Below are positions 8,052-16,308 of a DNA stretch of 64,000 nt, one piece after another. The DNA lies in the NCBI GenBank assembly GCA_024696005.1, contig JAILHF010000017.1:1-64000 (forward strand), given 5' to 3'. This DNA is from Lachnospiraceae bacterium (GTDB lineage: Bacteria; Bacillota; Clostridia; Lachnospirales; Lachnospiraceae). Position 1 is the stretch's first letter. Each line of letters opens with the position of its first letter. A program made the position numbers and the translations under genes. The notes beneath the pieces were generated by a model. The model made no database searches and was not told where the DNA came from. It worked only from the letters and a program-made list of their open reading frames with translations.

Positions 8052-9820
8052 AAGCTGTAAACGTATATCGTATAGGGGCTGTCGTAACCGGAAAAGCATC
8101 CCACGAGCGTGAGCCCCTCTGCGTAGGCGTTGGAAAATTCGATGCGCGAGAAGATATAGCGGCATTCCAGCTCCCGCAGCTTCGATGTATCGGCGCAGAG
8201 CCTCGGATCCTCCAGCTTCAGCTCGCGCAGCGGGGCATAGGTGTTTTCGTCGCTGCCCGAATAGAGGCATACCCTGGCGCCCCAGTTGTCAAAGTATTCA
8301 CGCAGGGAGGGGGAGTTTTCCAGTGCGGGCGAGATCACCTCGCGCCAGGTCTCCTTGTAGCTCTGGGGGTACATGCCCAGATAGCCGTCCACGGTGGAGA
8401 TGCCGTTGTAGATCAGCACGCCGGGGTGCAGGCCGTAAGCGGCGGCCCATTCCCCCTGATAGTTCAGGTCGTTCTTGATCTGTCCGAAGAGTGCTTCGGA
8501 GTAGAATTCGCGGTAGTTCAGTCCGCTGCTTTCTTTTTTCTTTATGAACTGATAAGCATAATTGTAACAGGTGGAATAAAAGTCGTTATAAACCTGCGGG
8601 ACGAACATCACGATCAGGGCCGCGATGCAGGCGGCCGCGCAGGCGAGCTTTTTGAGCGGCTTTTTCCCAAGGTCGAAGAGGCGCATCAGCACCAGAAGCA
8701 GTTCGGCGTACCAGAGGAAGGTGTTGAAATAGGCGGTACGCGCAAACTCGAAGCCGGTCAGCTTCGGGACGATGGTCTCTACCAGGCCGCGGAAAGCCGC
8801 GTTCTGGTAAAAGCCGAAGATCAGGCAGTTGAAGATGATCCAGCCGAGGAGCAGATTGACCGGCTCCGTGAGGATCCTTTTGGCTTTCCTGTTCCGGATG
8901 TGGCCCGCGTTGATCAGGACAAGGCCGATCAGGACAATGGGCAGGATAAAGTACGTGTGGTCGTCCTGGCTGTGGAACGAAGCCATGAAGAATTCTGAGA
9001 CAGCATAACCCAGGGCTTCCGGGGCCGAGGCCTGCGCATGCACCATGGAGGAGCGTATGGTCACGGTATCGTCAAAGAGCATGGCGCCGAAGAGCCTGTA
9101 TTCCCAGGCCATGTATCCCAGGGCCAGGATGCAGGTTGCGATCAGGATGCGGAAGGGAAACTTCGTCTTCACCGGCCAGATGATGAGGATGGCTGCGACC
9201 ATGTAGGCCAGGATGAAAAAGCCGTGATAGGAAAAATAGGACAGCAGCGGATAGCAGAAGATCCCGATATAGAGAAAGAGCTGTTCCTTCGGGGTTTTTG
9301 CCCTATACAGGCGCAAAAGCAGCCAGATGATGAGAGGGACCGAGGTAAAGGCGATCCCGTATGCCGGAAAGACCGGGAGCATGCCGTAAGCCGCTGCGAC
9401 CGGGATGATGATGGCGCGGTAGCGCCTGAAGCGCTTGCCCAGCATCTCGCGGGAAAGCAGGATGAAGCTGCCGAAGCCGACAAGGATCTTTAAGAGATAG
9501 CCGGCGAAATAGGCCATGCTGGTAGGAAGCAGGTTAAAGAGCAGAGGATAGAGCTGGAACTCGGAGCCCAGCAGATCCCGGTTCACACCGTGCAGCATGG
9601 GCATGAGCGCGTTCTTTGCGTGAAAGCCGTTGTTGAGCCTCATCATCCTGAAATGCGGGACGAACAGGTCCAGATTGTCGTGGACCTGGACATAGCTCCC
9701 TTCCCGGAAGATCAGTATGATCAGTACCTGCAGCCCGAAGAGTATCCCGACGAACCACAGGGCAGGGTATGCCCTGCGTGTTTTTTTCTCTTTTGCTTCT
9801 GTTCCGCTCGATCCGTTCAT
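8048..9820 (-). CDS. Polytopic membrane protein, DUF6044-like
   Basis: A 590-residue protein with about a dozen predicted membrane helices after a basic, charged N-terminus (MNGSSGTEAKEKKTRRAYP). An extracytoplasmic segment after the first helix contains VQVHDNLDLFVPHFRMM. A large soluble C-terminal region (about residues 430-590) contains WAAAYGLHPGVLIYNGI, DGYLGMYPQSYKETWR and CRYIFSRIEFSN. This layout resembles DUF6044 proteins and, more distantly, YfhO/GT-C membrane glycosyltransferases. The D-N-L-D acidic pair in the first loop could be the GT-C-type catalytic loop (inference). It is coupled to the GT52-like gene by a 4-base overlap and sits in the pseudaminic operon, so a role in glycan assembly or export is likely. 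Confidence 0.6.
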   Translation of the reverse strand: MNGSSGTEAKEKKTRRAYPALWFVGILFGLQVLIILIFREGSYVQVHDNLDLFVPHFRMMRLNNGFHAKNALMPMLHGVNRDLLGSEFQLYPLLFNLLPTSMAYFAGYLLKILVGFGSFILLSREMLGKRFRRYRAIIIPVAAAYGMLPVFPAYGIAFTSVPLIIWLLLRLYRAKTPKEQLFLYIGIFCYPLLSYFSYHGFFILAYMVAAILIIWPVKTKFPFRILIATCILALGYMAWEYRLFGAMLFDDTVTIRSSMVHAQASAPEALGYAVSEFFMASFHSQDDHTYFILPIVLIGLVLINAGHIRNRKAKRILTEPVNLLLGWIIFNCLIFGFYQNAAFRGLVETIVPKLTGFEFARTAYFNTFLWYAELLLVLMRLFDLGKKPLKKLACAAACIAALIVMFVPQVYNDFYSTCYNYAYQFIKKKESSGLNYREFYSEALFGQIKNDLNYQGEWAAAYGLHPGVLIYNGISTVDGYLGMYPQSYKETWREVISPALENSPSLREYFDNWGARVCLYSGSDENTYAPLRELKLEDPRLCADTSKLRELECRYIFSRIEFSNAYAEGLTLVGCFSGYDSPYTIYVYSL

Positions 9821-9868
9821 GTTTGTTTACCGCCCTTAAGCCGTATGCCGGCTGCATCCCATGCTTCC

Positions 9869-10396
9869 TTATTCCGGATTGATGCGCGAGAGCAGCACCA
9901 CGTTGAGGAATTCCCCGTCACAGAAGATCGAATCCCTGAGCAGGGCTTCCCGTTCAAAACCGCAATGGAGGAAGCTGTATAGAGAGGGACCGTTGTCTTC
10001 CCGCACCCTGGCGTAGATCCGGTGGAGCCCAAGCTCCCGGAAGGCGTAATCCACCGTGAGGTTTAAGATCTCCTTCCCGATGCCCTTTCCCCTTGCGTCT
10101 TCTTCTCCGATAAAAACGCCGTATTCGGCCTTTTTATTGCCACAGTCGATATCACGTATGTAAGTGCAGCCGATGGGGCGTTCTCCGTCCTTTAAGGAGA
10201 CCAGGAACTGGACCACGTCCCCGCCGCCGATGCGCTCCTTCAGCCAGCGCTCGTGGCTCTCACGGGTGAATTCCCCGCGGTAAAAGAAATAACGGATCAC
10301 GTTCTCCTGGTTGCGCCATTTGACGATGAGATCCGTATCCTCGTGTGTGATGGGGCGCAGCACGGTGCGCTCCCCCTCAAGTCTGATCGTTTCCAT
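9869..10396 (-). CDS. pseH: GNAT acetyltransferase, probable PseH
   Basis: A 175-residue GCN5-related N-acetyltransferase of the RimJ/RimL-like type: LRPITHEDTDLIVKWRN at the N-terminus, IGEEDARGKGIGKEILN as the acetyl-CoA loop (R/QxxGxG/A form) and LHRIYARVREDNGPS with CGFEREALLRD at the end. In the pseudaminic acid pathway PseH acetylates the C4 amine of UDP-4-amino-4,6-dideoxy-N-acetyl-L-altrosamine. Its place between pseF and the pseI-pseG pair makes that role likely. The start overlaps pseF by 20 bases. Another acetyl-acceptor in the pathway cannot be excluded. Confidence 0.82.
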   Translation of the reverse strand: METIRLEGERTVLRPITHEDTDLIVKWRNQENVIRYFFYRGEFTRESHERWLKERIGGGDVVQFLVSLKDGERPIGCTYIRDIDCGNKKAEYGVFIGEEDARGKGIGKEILNLTVDYAFRELGLHRIYARVREDNGPSLYSFLHCGFEREALLRDSIFCDGEFLNVVLLSRINPE

Positions 10397-11171
10397 TATG
10401 AAGTACCCCCCGTCTGAGCAATTCCTTCTTTTCTTCCGCCGGGATGTTCACGATGCGCGGTGCCGGCAAGGAGCCGTCTTCGTTCTCCCCATGCAGCAGG
10501 GCGTATTTCATCTCAGCCAGGCGCCAGTCGTCTTCGGTGTCGATGTCCTGCACCTCGAGCTCGTCCAGCACCAGGGGAAGGATCTTTCCCTGCATGATGT
10601 TGCCGTTTTTTTTGAATGCGGCGGTCCGGAAGGTGTAAAACTGCCCCGCGTCGTGGTAATGCTTCTCCAGATCCTGGGAGCGCGTGGTCAGATGCTCCGG
10701 ATGCTTAAAGACCAGGCAGCCGTCCCGGATGACGAGAGCCCGCTGGGGCGGATAGGAAAAGGAAACCACAGGCAGCAGGGTGTCCGCGTCCGAATCCCGC
10801 AGGGCCGCGACCGCTTCCCGGAGCCTCTGTGCCGTGATGAACGGGGCCGTGGGATAGATGCAGCAGGCGATCTCGAAGTTTTGCCCGCGCTTTTCGTATT
10901 CCGCGAGCACCTCCGTCAGAACGTCGCTGGTGGTGGCATGGTCCGAGGAGGTCTCCGCGCTCCGGAAAAACGGCACCTCCGCGCCGAATTTCTTCCCGAT
11001 GGCCGCGATCTCTTCGTCATCGGTCGAGATCATGACCGTATCAAAAGAAGAGGAGCCCAGAGCTGCCTCGACCGAATAAGCCAGAATGGGTTTTCCGCAG
11101 AATTCGCGGATGTTTTTCCGCGGGATGCGTTTGCTTCCGCCCCGCGCCGTGATGATAGCCAAAGTCTTCAT
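10377..11171 (-). CDS. pseF: CMP-pseudaminic acid synthetase (cytidylyltransferase)
   Basis: A 264-residue nucleotidyltransferase that activates pseudaminic acid with CTP. The N-terminus MKTLAIITARGGSKRIPRKN is the CTP-binding loop of the CMP-nonulosonate synthetases. STDDEEIA, IYPTAPFI and HYHDAGQFYTF follow, the last being characteristic of PseF/NeuA-like enzymes. A tail of about 35 residues after LAEMKYALLHG exceeds the usual 225-235 residue length. ATG at 11171 fits the conserved start; the open frame extends to 11207 but adds an unlikely hydrophobic MLLLPFCGLIWV. No clear ribosome binding site precedes the ATG. It is the first gene of the minus-strand operon. Confidence 0.9.
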   Translation of the reverse strand: MKTLAIITARGGSKRIPRKNIREFCGKPILAYSVEAALGSSSFDTVMISTDDEEIAAIGKKFGAEVPFFRSAETSSDHATTSDVLTEVLAEYEKRGQNFEIACCIYPTAPFITAQRLREAVAALRDSDADTLLPVVSFSYPPQRALVIRDGCLVFKHPEHLTTRSQDLEKHYHDAGQFYTFRTAAFKKNGNIMQGKILPLVLDELEVQDIDTEDDWRLAEMKYALLHGENEDGSLPAPRIVNIPAEEKKELLRRGVLHNGNDQT

Positions 11172-11178
11172 AACCCAA

Positions 11179-11207
11179 ATTAAACCACAAAACGGGAGTA
11201 ACAACAA
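11179..11207 (-). promoter_or_regulatory. Candidate promoter of the pseudaminic acid operon
   Basis: On the minus strand TTGTTG (11207-11202) and TTTAAT (11184-11179) are 17 bases apart. The -10 ends only 7 bases before the pseF ATG, so a transcript from it would have almost no leader, which agrees with the missing ribosome binding site. Confidence 0.4.
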
Positions 11208-11225
11208 GTGGGAAATCGTCTAAAA

Positions 11226-11257
11226 GCATTGCACAATGCAAAACTATCTGATAAAAT
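11226..11257 (+). promoter_or_regulatory. Promoter of the peptide transporter operon with dyad overlapping -35
   Basis: TTGCAC (11229-11234), a 17-base spacer and TAAAAT (11252-11257). The palindrome GCATTG-CA-CAATGC (11226-11239) covers the -35, as an operator would. It is followed by a strong ribosome binding site GGGGAGGAGG near 11309-11318. Confidence 0.6.
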
Positions 11258-11327
11258 AATTGCCGTCTTATAGAAAAATGGCAATGACAGAGGGTTTTGG
11301 GTCATTGTCGGGGAGGAGGAACATTAT

Positions 11328-13619
11328 ATGAAGAAGAAACAGATCACGGCCATGGCTCTGACGGCAGTTCTTGCACTCAGTGCCTGCACCAAGACGCCGG
11401 ATGCGGGAACGGAACCCACACCTGCGCCTGAAGCGGATGCTACCCCCACGGAAGCACCTGCAGCGCCCGTTGAGGACGATCCGGGTTCGGATGTGCCCCT
11501 GGTAGTGGCGAGCGACGATTTTTCCGAGAAATTCAATTCCATCTTTTCGGCCAGCGTGCCGGATCAGTCTGTTGCGGACCTGGTTTCCGTATCGCTGATC
11601 ACGACCGACCGTGTCGGTGATGTCATCTATCACGGCATCGAGGGCGAGACCAAGAACTACAACGGCACCGATTACACCTACACCGGCATCTCCGACTGCG
11701 ATGTGACGGAGAATGCGGACGGTTCCGTTGTATACGACTTCAAGCTGCGTGAGGGCGTCAAGTTCTCCGATGGCGTGGAGCTTACCGCCGACGATGTCAT
11801 CTTTACCTATTATGCGATCTGCGATCCGTCCTATGACGGCGGACTTTCCCTGTATTCCCTGCCGATCAAGGGCATGAAGGAATACCGCGACGGCAGCCAG
11901 ACCCTGCTTTCCCTGATCCTTCAGGGCGGCGAGGATAATACCGACTTTACCTATTACACGGAGCAGCAGCAGAAGGACTTCTATGAGAAGGATCTGCCCG
12001 CTGCCGGCGAGCAGTTTGCACAGAGCATCATTGATTACTGCATCGCCAACGGCTATGCCGAAAATGCCAAGGACAGCATGGCTGCATGGGGCTACGAATC
12101 CGATAAGGACGATCCCACGGCTGCCGATTTCTGGGATATGCTGATGGAAGCGTATGAGGGCGACGTGCTCACCCTTTCCGATACGGAAAAGGCTGAGGCA
12201 GGCATTACCGATTTCCTGCCCGATGTTTACAAGAACGCTATCGAGACCGGTGAGAGCGCACCCAACATTGCCGGTATCGTAAAGACCGGTGATTACAGCT
12301 TCACCGTTACCCTGGATTCGCTGGATGCCACCGCGATCTATCAGATCGGCGGCTATGTCATCCCTCTGCACTATTATGGTGACGAGTCCCAGTATGATTA
12401 CGAGAACAACAAGTTCGGTTTCCCGAAGGGCGACCTTTCCGTTATCCGCGAAAAGACCACGAAGCCCCTTGGTGCAGGCCCCTATGTTTTCGACAAGCTT
12501 GAGTCCAAGATCGTTTACATGAAGGCAAACGAGAATTACTGGGACGGCGCTCCTTACATCAAGGATCTGCAGTTCCGTGTGACCCTGGATCCCGATAAGG
12601 AGCCCGGTGTGGCACAGGGTACCCTGGATATCTCCGATCCTTCCGCTTCCAAGGAGCGTCTGGAAGTTGTCAAGGGTGAGAACTCCAACGGCGAGCTTAC
12701 CGGCGACAAGATCATGACCTCTCTCGTGGACGTTCTGGGTTACGGTTATATCGGCATGAACTGCGAAAATGTGTGCGTGAACAGCGATCCCGCCAGCGAG
12801 CAGAGCAAGGACCTGCGTAAGGCCATCGCTACCGTCCTGGCAGTCTATCGTGACGTGAACATCGATTCCTACTACGGCGACGCGGCTTCCGTTATCAACT
12901 ACCCCATCTCCAACACCAGCTGGGCGGCACCGCAGCCTTCCGATCCCGACTATGCGATCGCTTTCTCCACCGATGTGGACGGCAATCCGATCTACAGCGA
13001 CGGCATGAGCGACGACGAGAAGTATAAGGCTGCCCTGAACGCGGCTCTGGGCTTCTTTGAGGCAGCAGGTTACACCGTGACAGACGGCAAGCTTACCGCA
13101 GCACCCAAGGGCGCAAAGCTTACCTACGAGATCCTGGTGGGCGGTGCAGGACAGGGTGACCATCCTTCCTTCGGTATCCTGACCCAGGCCAGCGAAGCGC
13201 TCAAGACCATCGGTTTCGAGCTCAAGATCAACGACCTTTCCGATTCGTCCATCCTCTGGAGCAGCACCGAGGGCGGCACGGCTGAGCTGTGGTGCGCAGC
13301 TTGGCAGGCAACCATCGATCCCGACATGTTCCAGGTTTACCACACCGAGGGCGGCAGCGCTTACATGTATCGCATCAACCAGCCCGAGCTGGATGAGATG
13401 ATCGTGGAAGCAAGAAGCACCACGGATCAGAAGGTACGTAAGGCAATCTACAAGGAGTGCCTGGATTACATCGTGGATTACGCAGTTGAGATCCCTGTAT
13501 ACCAGAGACAGGATTGCGTGCTCTTCTCCGCAGAGCGTGTCAACACCGACACGATCGCGAAGGACATGACCACCTTCTACGGCTGGGCTCGTGAGATCCA
13601 CAAGATGAAGATGCGCTGA
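11328..13619 (+). CDS. ABC transporter substrate-binding lipoprotein (SBP_bac_5 family)
   Basis: A 763-residue secreted lipoprotein. The signal peptide ends in lipobox LSAC with Cys20, then a Pro/Thr/Glu-rich linker to about residue 55. The mature protein is a family 5 (DppA/OppA/NikA) solute-binding protein, with FKLREGVKFSDGVELTADDVIF and, later, MKANENYWDGAPYIKDLQF. Family members are normally 520-560 residues. The extra length is partly a region near residues 185-290 with acidic and Gln/Glu-rich stretches. Codon use is strongly biased, suggesting high expression. It heads the operon with two permeases and two ATPases, so the likely cargo is a peptide. Substrate is not readable from sequence. 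Confidence 0.92.
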   Translation: MKKKQITAMALTAVLALSACTKTPDAGTEPTPAPEADATPTEAPAAPVEDDPGSDVPLVVASDDFSEKFNSIFSASVPDQSVADLVSVSLITTDRVGDVIYHGIEGETKNYNGTDYTYTGISDCDVTENADGSVVYDFKLREGVKFSDGVELTADDVIFTYYAICDPSYDGGLSLYSLPIKGMKEYRDGSQTLLSLILQGGEDNTDFTYYTEQQQKDFYEKDLPAAGEQFAQSIIDYCIANGYAENAKDSMAAWGYESDKDDPTAADFWDMLMEAYEGDVLTLSDTEKAEAGITDFLPDVYKNAIETGESAPNIAGIVKTGDYSFTVTLDSLDATAIYQIGGYVIPLHYYGDESQYDYENNKFGFPKGDLSVIREKTTKPLGAGPYVFDKLESKIVYMKANENYWDGAPYIKDLQFRVTLDPDKEPGVAQGTLDISDPSASKERLEVVKGENSNGELTGDKIMTSLVDVLGYGYIGMNCENVCVNSDPASEQSKDLRKAIATVLAVYRDVNIDSYYGDAASVINYPISNTSWAAPQPSDPDYAIAFSTDVDGNPIYSDGMSDDEKYKAALNAALGFFEAAGYTVTDGKLTAAPKGAKLTYEILVGGAGQGDHPSFGILTQASEALKTIGFELKINDLSDSSILWSSTEGGTAELWCAAWQATIDPDMFQVYHTEGGSAYMYRINQPELDEMIVEARSTTDQKVRKAIYKECLDYIVDYAVEIPVYQRQDCVLFSAERVNTDTIAKDMTTFYGWAREIHKMKMR

Positions 13620-13633
13620 TCGAAATGTTTATC

Positions 13634-13672
13634 GCACGGCTTTCCCGCACTGCGGGAAAGACCGTGCTTTTT
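13634..13672 (+). terminator. Intergenic terminator/attenuator after the binding-protein gene
   Basis: GCACGG-CTTTCCCGC pairs with GCGGGAAAG-CCGTGC across a four- to five-base loop, followed by a TTTTT run. Placed between the binding-protein gene and the permeases, it would reduce downstream expression and protect the 3' end of the abundant mRNA. Confidence 0.7.
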
Positions 13673-13722
13673 AGCAAAAAAATGCATCCTTATAAAGTTA
13701 GGAAGCAAGATTAAGGAACAAC

Positions 13723-14709
13723 ATGAAGAAATTTATCCTGAAGAGAATCCTGATATCGGTGGTACTGCTCTTTTTCGTATCACTGATCATTTATACGATC
13801 ATGCGCTGTCTGCCCACTTCCTACGTGGAGAACCAGGCACGCGCGCTGGCGACCCGTCCGGGCGCCAAGAGTTATCAGGAATGGGTGGCGCAGCTGAATG
13901 CCGCTTACGGTCTGGATGTAGGCGTGCTGCGCGGTTATTTCCGTTGGCTGGCCGGTGCGGTCCGTCTGGATTTCGGAGATTCCTGGTACTGGAACCAGCC
14001 CATCCTTGACAAGTTCAAGTCTGTTATCTGGTATTCGTTTTTCCTGGGGCTGGTATCCTTCACCCTGGAGATGCTGATCGCGATCCCTCTGGGCATTGCG
14101 GCAGCCAAAAAGCAGTATTCCATGACCGACTATACGGTCACCGTCGTCGCCCTGATCGGCATTTCCCTGCCGAGCTTCTTCTTCGCGACGATCCTGAAAT
14201 ATATCTTTTCCATTAAACTCGGATGGTTTGACTTAAGCGGTACCGTCTCGCGCATGCATCAGACGATGACGGACGCCCAGAAGTTTTTGGATATAGCCAA
14301 GCACATGATCCTTCCGGTCATCACGATCACCGTGGTGAGCATCGGCGGAATGATGCGTTATGTGCGTGCCAATATGCTGGAGGTACTCAATTCCGATTAT
14401 ATCCGCACGGCCCGCGCAAAGGGCCTTTCGGAGAAGCGCGTGATCAATCATCACGCATTCCGCAACACCCTGATCCCCATTGTGACGCTTCTGGGCGGCT
14501 CCCTTCCGGGCCTGTTTTCGGGCGCGATGATCACGGAGCAGCTGTTCCAGATCCCGGGCATCGGCTACACATCATACGTGTCCGTTATGCAGGGTGATAT
14601 TCCGTTTGTAATGTTCTACATGGTATTTCTGGCGGTCCTGACCCTTCTGGGCAACCTGATCGCTGATATTCTTTATGCCGCGGTCGATCCGCGGGTACGG
14701 GTGGGTTGA
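13723..14709 (+). CDS. Peptide ABC transporter permease, DppB/OppB type
   Basis: A 328-residue inner-membrane permease with six predicted helices, starting MKKFILKRILISVVLLFFVSL, the usual N-terminal helix of this family. The extracytoplasmic loop reads YGLDVGVLRGYFRWLAGAVRLDFGDSW, as in DppB. The cytoplasmic EAA loop that contacts the ATPases is DYIRTARAKGLSEKRVINHHAFRNTLIP. It pairs with the adjacent DppC-type permease. A ribosome binding site AAGGA lies about 10 bases before the ATG. Confidence 0.93.
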   Translation: MKKFILKRILISVVLLFFVSLIIYTIMRCLPTSYVENQARALATRPGAKSYQEWVAQLNAAYGLDVGVLRGYFRWLAGAVRLDFGDSWYWNQPILDKFKSVIWYSFFLGLVSFTLEMLIAIPLGIAAAKKQYSMTDYTVTVVALIGISLPSFFFATILKYIFSIKLGWFDLSGTVSRMHQTMTDAQKFLDIAKHMILPVITITVVSIGGMMRYVRANMLEVLNSDYIRTARAKGLSEKRVINHHAFRNTLIPIVTLLGGSLPGLFSGAMITEQLFQIPGIGYTSYVSVMQGDIPFVMFYMVFLAVLTLLGNLIADILYAAVDPRVRVG

Positions 14710-14711
14710 TC

Positions 14712-16301
14712 ATGGCGAAAGAGAAGATGGAAGAAAAAGAGATAAAACCCGAAGAGATGCAGCTCGATGATGCGGCGCGCGTAAAGGTGCTTTCCCCCGG
14801 AATGATGGTTGCGAAGCGCTTTTTCCGCAACCGTCTTGCGATCGTCGGCATGGTGATCATCATCTGCATGTTTTTGTTCTCCTTTTTGGGAGGGGCTCTG
14901 AGCCCTTACTCCGAAAGCGAGGTGTTCTATACCAGCGAGACCATGCTCAAGGACTACGCCGGTGCCACGGCCATTGACCAGTATCTGTTCGTGGTAAAGC
15001 CCGGAGAGGCCCTTCCGAAGGACATCTATTCCAAGACCATGATCGCCGCGAGCACAAACAAGTTTGAGTTCACTTCCCGTGACGGCAACAACTACCGCCT
15101 GGAGCCTTTGGGAGAAGAGGTCTATGTCCTTTACGCGAGGGTGCAGACCGGCCCCAAGCCGAAGGATGTGGAAGATGTTGAGATCGCGATCGGTTCCCTG
15201 AAGAGCTTTACGACGGCATCGGCCGACATGGAGCTTTCCTATGATTTCTGCAAAGGTGCGCTGAGTGCGCTTGCGTCCGGACAGGAGAGCTTTTCCGCGG
15301 ACGGAGCGGATTACAAGATGGAAGCGGCCGGCAACCACGGCGCGCTGATCATGGATGCGTCCGGAGCAGAGACGGCTTTTGTATCCGACATGAACATCAA
15401 CCCGGTCAATTCCGGTACCTACTTAAGCCCCGGCTTCAAGCTGCTTCTGATCGAGATGATCGAGCAGGAAAAGGACAGCATGAGCGTTACCGAGGATGAC
15501 GGTACCGAGGCGACCTATCTGCTTCAGAACAAGAACGGACAGTATCTGGTGCGCCGCAACCAGGAGACCAGGATCATCGACAGCTATGCAGCGCCTTCGC
15601 CGGAGCATGTCTTCGGAACGGACGGCAACGGCATGGATCTGATGGCCCGTCTGATGTACGGCGGACGCATCTCCCTGCTGATCGGTTTTGTCGTCATTGC
15701 GATCGAGGTGGTGATCGGCACGATCATCGGCGGCATCGCGGGCTTCTTCGGCGGGCGCATCGACAACCTGCTGATGCGTCTGGTGGACGTGATCTACTGC
15801 ATCCCGTCCCTGCCGCTTTTCCTGATCCTCGGTTCCATTATGGATTATTACCAGCTGCCCGCAAAGGTCCGTATCTACACCCTCTGCGTGGTCCTGGCCG
15901 TGATCGGCTGGGTCGGCATCGCGCGTATCGTGCGAGGCCAGATCCTTTCCCTGCGCGAGCAGGAATTCATGATCGCGACCGAAGCGCTGGGCCTGAGCAC
16001 GCACCGCAGGATCTTCAGGCATCTGGTGCCGAACGTCATCCCGCAGCTGATCGTGTTCGCCAGCATGGGTCTGGGCGATGTCATTCTGACCGAGGCCACC
16101 CTGAGCTTCCTGGGCATGGGCATCAAGTACCCGGCAGCCAGCTGGGGCAGCATCATCAATGCTGTCAACGATGTGAACGTCATGACGAATTACGTCTTTG
16201 TATGGCTCCCTGCAGGCATGTTCATCCTGCTGACGGTGCTGGCATTCAACTTTATCGGCGATGGTCTGCGCGACGCTTTCGACCCGAAGATGAAGAGGTA
16301 G
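14712..16301 (+). CDS. Peptide ABC transporter permease, DppC/OppC type, with large extracytoplasmic insert
   Basis: A 529-residue permease; the family is normally about 280-320. The N-terminal cytoplasmic part and first helix (about residues 43-60) are normal. Then about 235 residues are inserted before the conserved SPEHVFGTDGNGMDLMARL-type motif near residue 300 that normally follows helix 1 closely. The C-terminal half has five helices and the EAA loop LREQEFMIATEALGLSTHRR. The insert (for example TNKFEFTSRDGNNYRLEPLG and ADYKMEAAGNHGAL) is hydrophilic and beta-rich in look, with two related-looking halves, and faces the outside. A TTG at 14706 is a less likely start. It begins two bases after the DppB-type stop. 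Confidence 0.9.
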   Translation: MAKEKMEEKEIKPEEMQLDDAARVKVLSPGMMVAKRFFRNRLAIVGMVIIICMFLFSFLGGALSPYSESEVFYTSETMLKDYAGATAIDQYLFVVKPGEALPKDIYSKTMIAASTNKFEFTSRDGNNYRLEPLGEEVYVLYARVQTGPKPKDVEDVEIAIGSLKSFTTASADMELSYDFCKGALSALASGQESFSADGADYKMEAAGNHGALIMDASGAETAFVSDMNINPVNSGTYLSPGFKLLLIEMIEQEKDSMSVTEDDGTEATYLLQNKNGQYLVRRNQETRIIDSYAAPSPEHVFGTDGNGMDLMARLMYGGRISLLIGFVVIAIEVVIGTIIGGIAGFFGGRIDNLLMRLVDVIYCIPSLPLFLILGSIMDYYQLPAKVRIYTLCVVLAVIGWVGIARIVRGQILSLREQEFMIATEALGLSTHRRIFRHLVPNVIPQLIVFASMGLGDVILTEATLSFLGMGIKYPAASWGSIINAVNDVNVMTNYVFVWLPAGMFILLTVLAFNFIGDGLRDAFDPKMKR

Positions 16302-16308
16302 GAAACAT

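Noticed and set aside
11268-13601. Long minus-strand frame opposite the substrate-binding protein
   Set aside because: It is antisense to a clearly conserved lipoprotein gene with signal peptide, and its protein has no recognisable motifs; similar antisense frames opposite other large genes were dropped for the same reason.
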